DNA from: Okeania sp. KiyG1
GTDB taxonomy: Bacteria; Cyanobacteriota; Cyanobacteriia; Cyanobacteriales; Microcoleaceae
Assembly (NCBI RefSeq): GCF_014132355.1
Contig: NZ_BLZO01000171.1
Coordinates: forward strand, 1 to 64,000
DNA length: 64,000 nt
Direction: 5' to 3'
Shown here: positions 36,840-47,148 of the stretch, piece by piece
Layout: every line of letters starts with the position of its first letter
Numbering within the stretch: the stretch's first letter is position 1
Position numbers and translations under genes: made by a program
Notes under the pieces: model-generated
What the model saw: only the letters and a program-made list of their open reading frames with translations
Databases searched by the model: none
What the model was told of the DNA's origin: nothing

Positions 36840-38770
36840 GGCCTATCAAACTTATATGCTGGAGGAAAATATTCGCGACGCTGGCCTCTCAAAGCTTGGT
36901 TCATAAAATCACGCCAGATCGGTGCAACAGTAGTACCACCAGTAGCACCATAGTTTAGAGGCCGATAATCATCATTGCCCACCCAAACAGCAGTTGCCAA
37001 CTGAGGCGTATAACCTACAAACCAAACATCTCGCTCAGAAGAAGTAGTACCAGTTTTTCCAGCAGCCTGACGACCAATCTTAGCCCTAGTAGCAGTACCT
37101 CGTTCTATTACCCCCACCAATACACTATTAAGTGACGCGACAGCCCATTGATTTAAAACCAACTTAGGTTTAGGAGTATTGTCCAACAACACATTTCCAC
37201 TGGTATCTGTCACCTGCACAATAAAAGTAGTATCAGAATGCCAACCATTATTAGCAAAAGTCGCATAAGCACCAGCCATCTCCAGAGGTGTCAAATCAAC
37301 CGAACCAAGTGGTAAAGAAATAACAGGTTCCATCGGACTCTTAATTCCTAGAATGCGACAAACCTCAATTACCTTATTAAGTCCAACATATTGACCAATT
37401 TTCACCGCTGGTATATTCAAAGAAGACTCCAAAGCCTTACGAATACTAACAGAGCCAGAATATCCACCACCATAATTTCGAGGAGTGTAATAACCATTAC
37501 CATCTGGATAACTAACTCGAGTATCAGACACAATTGAATATGGGGAATATCTACCCGAAGCAAAAGCAGTGTAATAAACAAAAGGCTTAAAAGCAGAACC
37601 TGGTTGTCTGCGAGCTTGAACAGCACGATTATATTGACTACTCTTAAAATCTGCCCCACCAACCATGGCCCGCACAAAGTGGGTGCGGGGGTCAACTGCC
37701 ACTAATGCCATTTGACCTTTGTCCCAACTCCGATAAGTCCCACGGTAATATAAAATTTGATGCCATTCAGTCACAGTTCTTTCAGCCATCCGTTGGAAAT
37801 TCATATCAATGGTCGTTTGTATCCGCATTCCTCCTTTAAGAACAGCATCTTTACCAAACCTTTCAGTTAACTCCTGAACAACTGCCTCAGTAATATAAGG
37901 AAGTTCACTCTGACGAAAAGAGGTAACTTTACCCACTAATAATGGTTGCTTGAGAGCCTCCGCTTCCTCTTCAGCAGTAATCCAATTAAGTTCGCGCAGT
38001 CTTGCTAAAACAGTGGCCTGGCGTTGCTTGGATTTTTGGTAATTAATAAATGGACTATATTCTTCTGGCGCAGGAATCATACCTGCCATCAAGGCAGCTT
38101 CAGCTAAAGTTAAATCCTTGGACGACTTATTAAAATAGCTTTTTGCTGCAGTTTCAACTCCATAGAGATTATGACCCCAGTAAATTTGATTGAGGTACAA
38201 TTCTAAAATTTCGTTTTTATCGAGAATTTGTTCCATCCTAATTGCCAAAACTGCTTCAGCCACTTTCCTACTGAGTTTGGCTGTGGGGGAGAGAAACAAA
38301 TTTTTCACCAACTGCATAGTAATAGTAGAACCACCTTCAACAGTTCTACCCCGCTCTAAGTTGGCCACAAAAGCACGCATAATTCCAATAGGATAGATTC
38401 CGTAGTGGTTGTAGAAGTTACTATCCTCGATCGCTAGAACTGCTCGTTTTAAGTCTGGAGAAATTTGGTTTAGGGGTATGACTTCTCGGTTGGCCTCGTC
38501 GTGGAGACTTGCTAATGGTCTACCTTTGACATCATATATGTGAGTTGTTTCTGAAGGTGTGTAATTTTTTAGAACTCGAACATCCGGTAGATTACGAAAG
38601 CTGATTGCTAAACCTACCAGTCCACCAGCCACTAATGAGCTAGTTAACATGGTAATGCCTAGTACAGTACCTGCTGTCACCTTACTGACAGATTGAACAA
38701 ATTCAAAGACTGGTGAAATTTCAGAATGAGATTTTGTAGTTTGCTTATGTGGGAGGGCGTTAGTGGACAC
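36836..38770 (-). CDS. Class A penicillin-binding protein (transglycosylase/transpeptidase)
   Basis: The protein has 644 residues. An N-terminal cytoplasmic tail and a single membrane segment (about 35-58) precede the GT51 domain with IEDSNFYNHYG and EGGSTITMQLVKNL. The transpeptidase domain has the catalytic SxxK in PGSAFKPFVY, SLN in ESSLNIPAVK and the KTGT triad in AAGKTGTTSSERD. It polymerises and cross-links peptidoglycan on the periplasmic side. The start is GTG at 38770. The last codons (FDRP) and TGA stop run into the right end of a tnpB element, so a few residues of the natural C-terminus may be lost. Confidence 0.95.
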   Translation of the reverse strand: MSTNALPHKQTTKSHSEISPVFEFVQSVSKVTAGTVLGITMLTSSLVAGGLVGLAISFRNLPDVRVLKNYTPSETTHIYDVKGRPLASLHDEANREVIPLNQISPDLKRAVLAIEDSNFYNHYGIYPIGIMRAFVANLERGRTVEGGSTITMQLVKNLFLSPTAKLSRKVAEAVLAIRMEQILDKNEILELYLNQIYWGHNLYGVETAAKSYFNKSSKDLTLAEAALMAGMIPAPEEYSPFINYQKSKQRQATVLARLRELNWITAEEEAEALKQPLLVGKVTSFRQSELPYITEAVVQELTERFGKDAVLKGGMRIQTTIDMNFQRMAERTVTEWHQILYYRGTYRSWDKGQMALVAVDPRTHFVRAMVGGADFKSSQYNRAVQARRQPGSAFKPFVYYTAFASGRYSPYSIVSDTRVSYPDGNGYYTPRNYGGGYSGSVSIRKALESSLNIPAVKIGQYVGLNKVIEVCRILGIKSPMEPVISLPLGSVDLTPLEMAGAYATFANNGWHSDTTFIVQVTDTSGNVLLDNTPKPKLVLNQWAVASLNSVLVGVIERGTATRAKIGRQAAGKTGTTSSERDVWFVGYTPQLATAVWVGNDDYRPLNYGATGGTTVAPIWRDFMNQALRGQRREYFPPAYKFDRP

Positions 38771-38911
38771 TTTGATTTAATTTCCTTGACTAAATTTCAA
38801 ATTTTAGATGACTAAAGACTAAATATAGGATTGCTGGATAACTTAAACCATAGTTGCTCTAAATTTAATTTAACCCCCCAAAGTAAAGCTATATCAATAA
38901 ACTAAAAGTAA

Positions 38912-40345
38912 TTGACACTCCACGGGATAAATCCGCGTGGATTCTTAAGGGTCACAAATTTGCCGGGATAAATCCACGTCAAATTTTACCCTTAATGGCA
39001 TAGCCAAAGATGCCTAAGCGTCTGTCCGGGGTAAACCCCATTAAGGTTGCTTTTGACTCCAATATTTGCAGCACCGTTACAATCTGCATTTATCAATTTA
39101 TTCTTGCTTAGTTTTGTACAAACCGCGTTTGACTCGTTTGCCACTAAAACTGTATTCACTTGGGTTATCAGCATTGTAAACAGGTATCCGATCGCCGTCT
39201 AAAAAACTAGCCTTAGAGGTATAAGACTCCTCCTGTTCTATATAGGTTAATCCATACCTATCACACATAGCTTTTAGTTTAAACCTGAAACTATGGTGTG
39301 GTATTTGTACAAATTTTTGGTTAGTTTTTTTACCTAAATTGATACTTTGTTTGATCTCGGTGATTTACGCCAACAACAATAGTAAATATCTTGTTTTCAC
39401 TACACCAGTTGATTAAATATCTAGCTGCTTTATTCAGGTAATCTCTAACTTTATTGTTCCGATTTACTGTTATGCTGACTTGCTTTTTGGTTAAATCTTT
39501 GATGCTTTGTTTATCCTTTATAGACTGTAATCTAGAATTTTCCTTGTTGTACCACTGGTTGATTGATTTAAGTTTTCTACCGTCTAAAATAAACGATGAC
39601 CCAGTATTTGATACACAAGTTGCTAGATTGTCTAGACCACAGGTCTATTGCTAAAGCATTGTCAGATTTTACTATCTGCTGTGGTTCATCTTCTGTAATA
39701 AATTCTACCTCAAAAAACCTAGCATCATATCTAGGAATTATTCTAACTTCCTTCAGGTTTTTACCTACTAATCTTTCTGGAAATGGAATTTTGACTGCAC
39801 CATATTCAGCCTTGAATTTTATAGACATTGGGATGTTAAAATACCCATTTTTCACCTTAATTCGAGGTATGATTAAAGGAAAATACCCTTCTTTTTTGAG
39901 GTATCTAGGTATTCGTATTTGTTCCCAACGATATAGACTTTCCTGAGCTTTCTGGATTAAGTTAAAAAATGACTTAAAAGACCTATCTACAACTTTTAAA
40001 GTTTGCTGTGCAATATCAGTTTGAAGTAGTTGATAATTTTCGTTATCTTTGCAGTAATGGTAATTTGACTCGTATCTGAGATATCCACCCTCAGCAAAAT
40101 AAAACTGTCGTACAGAATAAAGGCCTACATTGTACATATTCTTGGTCAATCTGCACAATTGCCTTAAGGCTTTAAACTCCTGGCTAGACAGGTTTCTAAT
40201 TTTGTTCTTTTGGGTAAGATACATAATTTACTTTCGCTGTATAGTATATATATTAGTGAAAACCTCGAAAAATGTCAAATTGACTACGGGTGAAAACCCG
40301 CGCCTGTCGTTTCCATCCACCTCTTAAAAGACGGTGGTTTCCCAC
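38912..40345 (-). pseudogene. TnpB element of the F2 lineage, copy 2, decayed
   Basis: N-terminal part at 40224-39577: MYLTQKNKIRNLSSQEFKAL, QLCRLTKNMYNVGLYSVRQF and IRIPRYLKKEGYF. The middle is broken by several frameshifts. The RuvC-III part at 39174-38992 reads NKLINADCNGAANIGVKSN. The right end (minus strand) finishes CCGTGGAGTGTCAA at 38912, and the left end has the hairpin CCACC...GGTGG near 40308-40332. The element sits between the penicillin-binding protein gene and tyrS; its left end is about 15 nt from the tyrS start. Confidence 0.8.
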
Positions 40346-40359
40346 TTAACCGAAAGTTT

Positions 40360-41580
40360 ATGATGATGACTGATAAATTTACATGGCTGCGTCGCGGTAT
40401 CAGTGAAATTTTTCCAGATAGACCAGATTCTACAAACCCTGATGAAAACTTACTGCAAAGATTGGCCAAATCAGACCGACCTTTGCGAGTTAAATTAGGA
40501 ATTGACCCCACTGGAGCAGATATCCATTTAGGTCATAGTATCCCGGTTCGTAAACTCCGAGCATTTCAGGATGCTGGACATACAGCAGTATTAATCATAG
40601 GAGATTTTACTGCAAGAATTGGCGACCCTACAGGGAAATCTGAAGTCCGAAAACAGTTAACTTCCGAACAGGTGCGGGAAAATGCCAAAACTTATTTAGA
40701 GCAAGTCCGGCCTATATTAGATTTTGACACGCCAGGGCGCTTAGAAATTCGCTACAACTCAGAATGGCTTTCTAAATTAGATTTGGCAAATATTCTGGAG
40801 CTTTTGGCAACAATGACGGTGGGGCAGATGTTGGCTAAGGAGGGTTTTGCTCTTCGTTATCAGCAGGAAAGCCCAATTTATATCCATGAGTTTCTTTATC
40901 CTTTGATGCAAGGTTATGATTCTGTGGCTGTGGATGCTGATGTGGAGTTGGGGGGTACTGACCAAAAGTTTAATATTGCTGTGGGACGAGATTTACAACG
41001 GCATTTTGGTAAAAAAACTCAGTTTGGTCTGTTGATGCCGATTTTGTTGGGGACTGATGGGGTACAGAAAATGTCTAAGTCTCTGGGAAATTATGTGGGT
41101 TTATCGGAAGACTCTCTGAGTATGTATTCTAAGTTGGAAAAAATTCCTGATGACCAGATAGAGCAGTATTTTGAATTATTGACAAATTTAGCTCTTGAGA
41201 CTCTGCCAGAAAATCCTCGTGAAAGACAAAAGTTGTTGGCCTTGGATATTGCATCTCAGTACCACGGTAGGGAAGCTGCTTTGTTGGCTCAAAAAACGGC
41301 TTTGAAGGTGGTGCTTGAGGGAGATATGAGTCAAACTGAGGCAGTGCCAGAGTTTTCTTTGGCTAATGTGGAGTTTCCAGCGAAGTTGTTTTATGTTGTT
41401 AGTGCTAGTGGTTTGTGTAAGAGTAGTTCTGAAGCTAGGAAAAAAATTGCTGGGGGAGCTGTACGTTTGGATGACGACCGTATTTCAGACCAGAATTTGA
41501 CTTTTGACTCCCCGGCAGACCTTGATGGTAAAGTTCTAAGGGTAGGTAAGAAAAATTTTGTCCGCTTGGTTAAAAATTAA
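40360..41580 (+). CDS. tyrS: Tyrosyl-tRNA synthetase
   Basis: The protein has 406 residues. It is a class I aminoacyl-tRNA synthetase that charges tRNA-Tyr. The HIGH-type motif is HLGH (56-59), preceded by [13 protein letters not shown]. The KMSKS loop is QKMSKSLGN near residue 238. The C-terminal S4-like RNA-binding domain has [19 protein letters not shown]. Three consecutive ATG codons (40360, 40363, 40366) are possible starts. A decayed tnpB element ends about 15 nt upstream, so the leader was replaced by transposon sequence and the original promoter is probably lost or rebuilt. Confidence 0.96.
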   Translation: MMMTDKFTWLRRGISEIFPDRPDSTNPDENLLQRLAKSDRPLRVKLGIDPTGADIHLGHSIPVRKLRAFQDAGHTAVLIIGDFTARIGDPTGKSEVRKQLTSEQVRENAKTYLEQVRPILDFDTPGRLEIRYNSEWLSKLDLANILELLATMTVGQMLAKEGFALRYQQESPIYIHEFLYPLMQGYDSVAVDADVELGGTDQKFNIAVGRDLQRHFGKKTQFGLLMPILLGTDGVQKMSKSLGNYVGLSEDSLSMYSKLEKIPDDQIEQYFELLTNLALETLPENPRERQKLLALDIASQYHGREAALLAQKTALKVVLEGDMSQTEAVPEFSLANVEFPAKLFYVVSASGLCKSSSEARKKIAGGAVRLDDDRISDQNLTFDSPADLDGKVLRVGKKNFVRLVKN

Positions 41581-41948
41581 TCAATACTTTTGTTTAGACT
41601 CACAGTCTGAACAAATTAGTAGACAAAAATTCTGACTCACAGGGAGGGGAAAATCTCTAGGTAGAAATGACTCAAAACTACAACGTCTTAGTTTTTTTTC
41701 TTTGACTGCCCAGAAATAGACAACCCTCGAATTTCTGATACTGAATACTCAGACTCAAAGTCTCAAAAAATTAGCTGAATCGCCGAGAAGCCTCACACCA
41801 TATTTATGCAGATTTGGTGTTAGATGAATCGGCAGCAAATTGAATGGGTTCGATGCTCATTTAATTTGCAAATATCCTACCAGAAGCTTTCGCCCTGGTT
41901 GAAAAATTTGTATTATGATCTTGCCTATAACCCTGGAAATTTTCCACC
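41581..41948. other. Intergenic between tyrS and F1 tnpB
   Basis: GACTCACAG occurs at 41597 and 41634. No gene is supported. The right part probably belongs to the tnpB element's left end. Confidence 0.4.
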
Positions 41949-43219
41949 ATGCGCACTGCCTACCAATATAAATTAAGGCCAAACAAAGAACAGTTAGCCA
42001 CTATAGAATTGTGGTTGGAATTGTTGCGTCGGCAGTACAACTATAGGTTAGGGGAGCGGTTCTCGTGGTGGGAAGAAAATCGCTGTCCGGTTAATGCTTG
42101 CCCCTTGGTGATGCCCATTCCTCAACTAAGAGAAATTCCAGATTATTACTCTCAAAAACGAGATTTGGTCAATACCAAAGATAAGTTTTGTGAATACAAG
42201 CTAATTCATTCTCAAGTTTTACAGGATTGCATAAAACGGGTAAAACTTGCCTTTGATAGATGGTTTAAGGCAGACAAAAATGGCCAGAAATTAGGGAAAC
42301 CAAGATTTAAAGGAAAAGGACGTTATCGCAGTTTTACTTATCCTCAAATCAAACAAAACTGTATTGAAGGAAATAAAATTAATTTGCCCAAAATTGGCAA
42401 TATAAAGTTGATTCAACATCGGCCTTTACCTAATGGTTTTCAAATTAAAACAGTGACGATTAGTCGTAAAGCAGATGGTTATTACATTACTTTATCCTTA
42501 GAAAACAAATCAGTTCCAGCTTTAACAACTAAAGTTGAACCTACACTAAAAAACACTCTGGGAATTGATATGGGTTTGAAAGAATTCTTAGTAACAAGTG
42601 AAGGAGAATCTGTCCCCATACCTCAATACTATCGCTCATCTCAGAAGCGATTAAAAACTTTACAGAAACGTTTATCTCGAAAGAAAAAAGGAAGTAAAAG
42701 GAGGCTCAAGGCTGTTAAAGCTGTAGCCAAACAACATAAAAAGGTTGCCGATAAACGTAAAGATTTTCATTTCAAAACAGCCAATGAATTGTTATCAAAA
42801 GCTGAAGTTATTGCCCATGTAGACGCGGAGCGGCGTGCCGGAGGCAAACTTAAATATTAAAGGGCTAGCAAAGACCCGTTTGAGTAAATCAATTAATGAT
42901 GCTGGATGGGGAAAATTTCTAACTATTTTGACTGTCAAAGCCGGAAATGCTGGACAGAAAACCATAGCAGTAAACCCCAAAAATACTAGCCAAGATTGCT
43001 CAAATTGTGGGGAAAAAGTCCCTAAAGAATTATCGCAAAGAACTCATTCTTGTCCACATTGTGGTGTTGCGATAGACCGTGACTTGAATGCAGCGATAAA
43101 TATCAAAAATAGGGCGGTAGGGCATTCCGTCTTTAAAGCACGCGCTTGCCCGACGGGATACCGGGGCTGCGAAACGAGAAGCCCAGACTATAGCGTCAGC
43201 TTAGTGTGGGAGATGTCAC
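41949..43219 (+). pseudogene. TnpB element of the F1 lineage, nearly complete but frame-broken
   Basis: The frame starts MRTAYQYKLRPNKEQLATIE and keeps RuvC-I (TLGIDMGLKEFLVTSEG). At the RuvC-II site (VIAH) a GC-rich insertion (about 42821-42848) adds [12 protein letters not shown] and a stop. Another frame resumes with [20 protein letters not shown], zinc ribbon CSNCGEK...CPHCG and Ruv[13 protein letters not shown]. The RuvC-II glutamate is destroyed. The right end (hairpin CTATAGCGTCAGCTTAG, then TGTGGGAGATGTCAC) closes at 43219. This is the least decayed tnpB in the window. Confidence 0.88.
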
Positions 43220-43279
43220 TTTTTTTGTTTGATTGCCCAAAAATAAGCTACCGAAAGTTAAACAATACTAACGAAATTG

Positions 43280-43984
43280 ATGAATATTAATAAAATTATT
43301 GTCCCGTTGGATGTTCCGACTGAGGTAGCAGCGATCGCTCTGATAGACCAATTACCGGAAATAATCTGGTGGAAAGTCGGTCTAGAATTGTTTGTTAGTT
43401 GTGGCCCTAAAATTATCTCAATTCTCAAAGAACGTCAGAAGCAGATTTTTCTGGATTTAAAGTTTCACGATATTCCTAATACTGTTGCTGGAGCTTGTCG
43501 AGCTGCTGCTAGTTATGGTGTCGATTTGTTGACCATCCATTCTACTGCTGGCAGAGTGGCTTTGACTGCTGCTCAAGATGCTGTTGTGGAAGGGGCAAAA
43601 GTTACAGGAGAAAACCCACCGAGGTTAATCGCTATTACTATTTTGACCAGTTTGACTTCTCGTGATGTGGCTTTTGACCTCAAAATTCCTCTGGAGTTGC
43701 CAGAGTATGCTTTGCAGATGGCTTTGTTGGCTCAGGAATCTGGTTTAGGTGGGGCGGTTTGTTCTCCTCAAGAGGTGGAACAGTTGAGACGGGTTTGTGG
43801 TGATGATTTTGTGTTGGTTTGTCCCGGAGTGAGGCCAACTTGGGCAGATAAAGGAGACCAGAAGCGATCGCTTACTCCTGGTCAGGCTATTAAGGCTGGT
43901 GCTGATTATCTTGTTATTGGCCGACCTATTACTGCTGCTACTGACCCAAAAGGGGCTTTGGAGCGCATTTGTCAGGAAATTTAA
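43280..43984 (+). CDS. pyrF: Orotidine 5'-phosphate decarboxylase
   Basis: The protein has 234 residues. It makes UMP from OMP in pyrimidine synthesis. The family signature [14 protein letters not shown] carries the catalytic Lys-Asp pair. [13 protein letters not shown] at the N-terminus, LTIHSTAG in the middle and [19 protein letters not shown] at the phosphate-binding C-terminus all fit. I chose ATG at 43280 over the TTG just before it. The gene begins 61 nt after the right end of an F1 tnpB element, so its leader is short. Confidence 0.96.
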   Translation: MNINKIIVPLDVPTEVAAIALIDQLPEIIWWKVGLELFVSCGPKIISILKERQKQIFLDLKFHDIPNTVAGACRAAASYGVDLLTIHSTAGRVALTAAQDAVVEGAKVTGENPPRLIAITILTSLTSRDVAFDLKIPLELPEYALQMALLAQESGLGGAVCSPQEVEQLRRVCGDDFVLVCPGVRPTWADKGDQKRSLTPGQAIKAGADYLVIGRPITAATDPKGALERICQEI

Positions 43985-44046
43985 GGGGCTTTTTTCTAAA
44001 AATATTATGTTTGATGATCGATCGTTTCAAACATCACTTCACATAA

Positions 44047-44247
44047 ATAGGGTTTGCTGAAAAAGTCTTTTTTTAGGAGTAGGGGAGCGGGGGAGTAGAG
44101 GAGCAGGAAAGTAATTTTTTTTTGCCCAACTTTTGCCTAAAATGGTAAATTTTTGAGCATTAAGAGCTGAAAACCAAGGTATTACAGACCCAAAAAGGCA
44201 CTTACCTTTATCTTTAAAGACGTTTAGGTTTAATCAGCAAGCCCTAA
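44047..44247 (+). mobile_element. Family B MITE-like repeat after pyrF
   Basis: It runs from TAGGGTTTGCTGAAAAAGTC to AATCAGCAAGCCCTAA, about 200 bp. The terminal inverted repeats are clear. Confidence 0.8.
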
Positions 44248-44602
44248 ATAGTACTCTGATTTGAGTTGAACAAAAAGTCATGCGTAGGTGCGTTAACGAT
44301 AGTTATGCGAAGCAAACGCCTCCCAATGATTACATACTATCAAAATTTTTGGCAGAATGCAAGGCTAAATATCTTTCGATTTTTTTGAGCTTCATAAAAT
44401 GATAAATTGCCTTTACTTCTAAGCCATCACTCATAAAAATTACAAAAATATTGCTATAACAGTGGCGATTAATTACCGTTAGGAATTTCTCAAATCCTCC
44501 AACTTATTAAATTTTTGGAAAAAACTGCTGAACATTAAATATTTTTCAGACATGATAACTTTCAGGGAAATGGAAATATCAATCTGAAAATCCTAAAGTT
44601 GA
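44248..44602. other. Intergenic, AT-rich, with a GTTATGCGAAGCAAACGCC fragment
   Basis: A short repeat fragment lies near 44303-44320. Otherwise nothing is recognised. It is probably the leader of the gene at 44603. Confidence 0.4.
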
Positions 44603-45280
44603 ATGCTATTTTATTTGAAAATATTCATTTCTATAATCACGATTATTAGTACAGTTAGTAACGATTTATCTTTACCTAATTCCCTACCTAATTCCCTATT
44701 TTTGACCATTGACAATTATTTGATGGTCAGAAAAAGACGACCGAGAAAACCTAGAAGACCTAGAATAGAAAAAAGAGAATCAACTGAGCCACTCAAACCA
44801 AAATCTACTTGCCCGGAAAATTCTGAAGATTTAGAAATTCTCATGGCAGATTTAATATTAGACTTGCCGGGTTATGTTAATCGTGAAATTCAACGTGATC
44901 GCCAATCCAATGAAGATTATTTAGAACGGAATATAGTTATAGCAGGTCGTCCTGAGTTTGAACCTTTACCGATAGATGATCTGCCTTTTTTTCAGGAGGA
45001 TATTAATCAAATTTTCCTGACTACTTTAGAAAGGCAATATCGAGATGACCAGGTAGTTGAATTACAACAATTTCATTGGTTATTTCTGAAAAAAAGTCAG
45101 AGACAATGGGAGTTAGTTAATATGTTTTCTATAGAAGAAAGTTTCCCAGAAAATTTACCACCACAACCAGAAGATAGTAGTAATGGAGTATTTGCTAGAG
45201 GTATTAGAGTTTGGTTAGAAAAATGTTATTTTGAACATAGGATTCAGGAGTCAGAAGACAGGAGTCAGGAGTCAGAATGA
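44603..45280 (+). CDS. Hypothetical exported protein, conserved cyanobacterial type
   Basis: The protein has 225 residues. The first 25 residues (MLFYLKIFISIITIISTVSN) form a likely signal peptide. A basic Arg/Pro/Lys segment follows (VRKRRPRKPRRPRIEKRE). The core has DLPGYVNREIQR, IVIAGRPEFEPLPI, IFLTTLERQYRDDQ and WLFLKKSQRQWELVNMFS, which I recognise as a family of unnamed cyanobacterial proteins. The function is unknown. The last dozen residues (IQESEDRSQESE) are encoded by an AGGAGTC-type tandem repeat and are probably an acquired tail. Confidence 0.75.
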   Translation: MLFYLKIFISIITIISTVSNDLSLPNSLPNSLFLTIDNYLMVRKRRPRKPRRPRIEKRESTEPLKPKSTCPENSEDLEILMADLILDLPGYVNREIQRDRQSNEDYLERNIVIAGRPEFEPLPIDDLPFFQEDINQIFLTTLERQYRDDQVVELQQFHWLFLKKSQRQWELVNMFSIEESFPENLPPQPEDSSNGVFARGIRVWLEKCYFEHRIQESEDRSQESE

Positions 45281-45405
45281 GGCATGAACTCTTAATTTTT
45301 CTGGTGGAATTTATGTAATTTTTTATTTGTGAGTTAATTAGGGCTATTTTCAAGCTGAAAGTTAAACTGAATTCTCAACAACAAAATATTGAATAACAGA
45401 GGAGA
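45270..45405 (+). repeat. Degenerate upstream duplicate of the DUF167 gene start
   Basis: GGTGGAATTTATGTAA at 45303 recurs at 45442, and TATTTTCAAGCTGAAAGTTAA at 45349 (best read as ATTTTCAAGCTGAAAG) mirrors the first codons at 45482. The period is about 139 bp. The upstream copy has a stop after about 17 codons. Confidence 0.75.
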
Positions 45406-45478
45406 CAGGGGTCAAAATTAGAAATGAGTTATGACTTTTAGGGTGGAATTTATGTAAATTTTTATTGGTAACTTAATC

Positions 45479-45712
45479 ATGGTTATTTTCAAAGTAAAAG
45501 TTAAACCAAATTCTCAAAAACAAAGTATTGAAGCAGAATTAGATGGTAGTTTCAAAGTATGTTTGAAATCTCCGCCTGTAGATGGTAAAGCTAATCAAGA
45601 ATTAATCAAACTATTGGCAAAAAAGTTTAATGTAAAAAAATCAGAAGTTACGATTAGATCGGGTTTATATTCAAAAAATAAATTGATTGAGATGCCTCTA
45701 CCAGAAATTTAA
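45479..45712 (+). CDS. DUF167/YggU-family protein
   Basis: The protein has 77 residues. The whole of it matches the small DUF167 fold: [18 protein letters not shown], then [20 protein letters not shown] and [16 protein letters not shown]. In this family the SxxK-like RSG...SK region is conserved; the role is unknown, although structures exist for related proteins. The start is ATG 45479. An old, degraded duplicate of the gene's beginning lies immediately upstream. Confidence 0.88.
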   Translation: MVIFKVKVKPNSQKQSIEAELDGSFKVCLKSPPVDGKANQELIKLLAKKFNVKKSEVTIRSGLYSKNKLIEMPLPEI

Positions 45713-46086
45713 TAAGTTGTTTTGCTTAGAAGTGAGAAGAAGAAGAATTTTCCCCTATCTTCATATCAAGAAGCTCTTTAGGCTTTCGCTTTTCTAGTGG
45801 TGCCTAACATTAAACCACCTAGGGCGATCTAAGCTATTACTAAGCTTGGTTCTGGGGTGTCTGCTGTTATAGTGATATTATTTTTGTCTATTGAAATGTT
45901 ACTTTAGTTTCTTGATGACAAGGGTGGGGTACTACTAGAAGTTAGAAGGTATTAGGAGGTAGTAGAAAACTATAGTCATTAGGGTTTTGCCTAGGTAAAA
46001 GCTATTTTGTTTCAGTTCCCACCTCACATTTGCATACAGTTTTAATTAGTTGGGGAAAACTTCTTCGACTTTTTCTAGCTCCTTGT
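45713..46086. other. Intergenic, no feature seen
   Basis: Short GAAG and GTAGTAG fragments are present but there is no supportable gene or clear repeat family. Confidence 0.4.
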
Positions 46087-46815
46087 TCAAAAATCTATGG
46101 AATTATTTTCACCTTCTAATTCATCTAATTTTTGTTTAACTGCCTGAATATCTTGCCACATTAACCACTTTGGTTTGCCTGGATCCCGAGAAGGATTTCG
46201 CAAAAGATAAGCTGGATGAAAAATGGGCATACAAAGTCGTCCTTCCCATTCCAACCATTGGCCTCTAATTTTAGTAATACCTCGTTTCTCACCAGTCAAA
46301 GCTTTAACTGCCGTTGCTCCAGTTAAAAGAATAATTTTCGGGTCTACAAGACGTATTTGCTCTAGTAAGTATGGTTTACAAGCTTCTATTTCTTGAGTTG
46401 TCGGAGTCCGATTTTCTGGTGGCCTACATCTAATAGCATTAGAAATATAAACGTGGCGATCGCTACTTAGCTCCACCGACTCCAAAATTTTGTCCAGTAG
46501 TTGCCCAGACCTACCAACGAATGGTAAACCTTGTTCGTCTTCATTTTGACCGGGTGCTTCGCCAATAATCATAATTTCTGCCTGGGGGTTTCCTCTACCA
46601 ATGACAGCATTGGTACGGTTTTCTCCTAGTTCACATCTGCAACATTGGTTACAATGGACTGCTATTTGCTCCATTGTTTGATATGTTTCTGATGGAATGG
46701 GAATTTTAGCATCTGTGGGAATAAGCTTGGAGTCGAAGTCTGAATCAGAGGTAGATTCTGAATAATCATTATTGTTTGACCAGTCAAAGAGACTAAGTTG
46801 TTTTTCGTTAGACAT
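46087..46815 (-). CDS. Uracil-DNA glycosylase, family 4 (iron-sulfur type)
   Basis: The protein has 242 residues. A polar, Ser/Asp-rich N-terminus of about 40 residues precedes the type-4 domain. CNQCCRCELG supplies iron-sulfur cysteines. The uracil-binding motif is IIGEAPGQNEDEQGLPFVGRSG. RCRPPENRTPT carries another cysteine, and the C-terminal catalytic loop is FHPAYLLRNPS. It removes uracil from DNA. The family is common in cyanobacteria and often annotated as phage SPO1 DNA polymerase-related. The ATG at 46815 is preferred over the upstream TTG at 46836. Confidence 0.92.
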   Translation of the reverse strand: MSNEKQLSLFDWSNNNDYSESTSDSDFDSKLIPTDAKIPIPSETYQTMEQIAVHCNQCCRCELGENRTNAVIGRGNPQAEIMIIGEAPGQNEDEQGLPFVGRSGQLLDKILESVELSSDRHVYISNAIRCRPPENRTPTTQEIEACKPYLLEQIRLVDPKIILLTGATAVKALTGEKRGITKIRGQWLEWEGRLCMPIFHPAYLLRNPSRDPGKPKWLMWQDIQAVKQKLDELEGENNSIDF

Positions 46816-46902
46816 GAAAGGAGATTGAGGAATCAATTGCTACTATATATTTACTCTAAAGTTTTGGGTAGAAAGTCTCAACTTGAAGGCCATTAGGTAA
46901 AA

Positions 46903-47121
46903 TTTCATTAATTGATAATGGATAATGAATAATGGATAATTACCTCGGATTTTAACCATTACGGAATTGAATATAAGGAAATCTGATTTCTTATCTTGGT
47001 CGATGGTCGGACAGCTAGGAGACCTCACCATCCCTCGACCGCTTTTTTCTCCTTAAAAGGAGAGAGAGGCTTTAAACCTAGATTCGATTAATTATCAATT
47101 ATCAATTATCCATTATCCATT
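46903..47121 (+). repeat. Family A repeat, copy 4
   Basis: It runs from TTCATTAATTGATAATGG, through GGATTTTAACCATTACGG, CTTGGTCGATGGTCGG, CCATCCCTCGACCGC and AGAGGCTTTAAACC, to ATTATCCATTATCCATTGG. It sits between the uracil-DNA glycosylase and phosphoribosyltransferase genes. Confidence 0.8.
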
Positions 47122-47148
47122 GGTAAGTGCCAGTAGCTGGAGAAAATT

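Noticed and set aside
37417-37695. 92-codon minus-strand frame
   Set aside because: Out-of-frame shadow of the penicillin-binding protein gene.
44603-44722. Start of the hypothetical protein at the internal ATG near 44723
   Set aside because: The longer form gives a convincing signal peptide, as expected for this family, so the upstream ATG is preferred.
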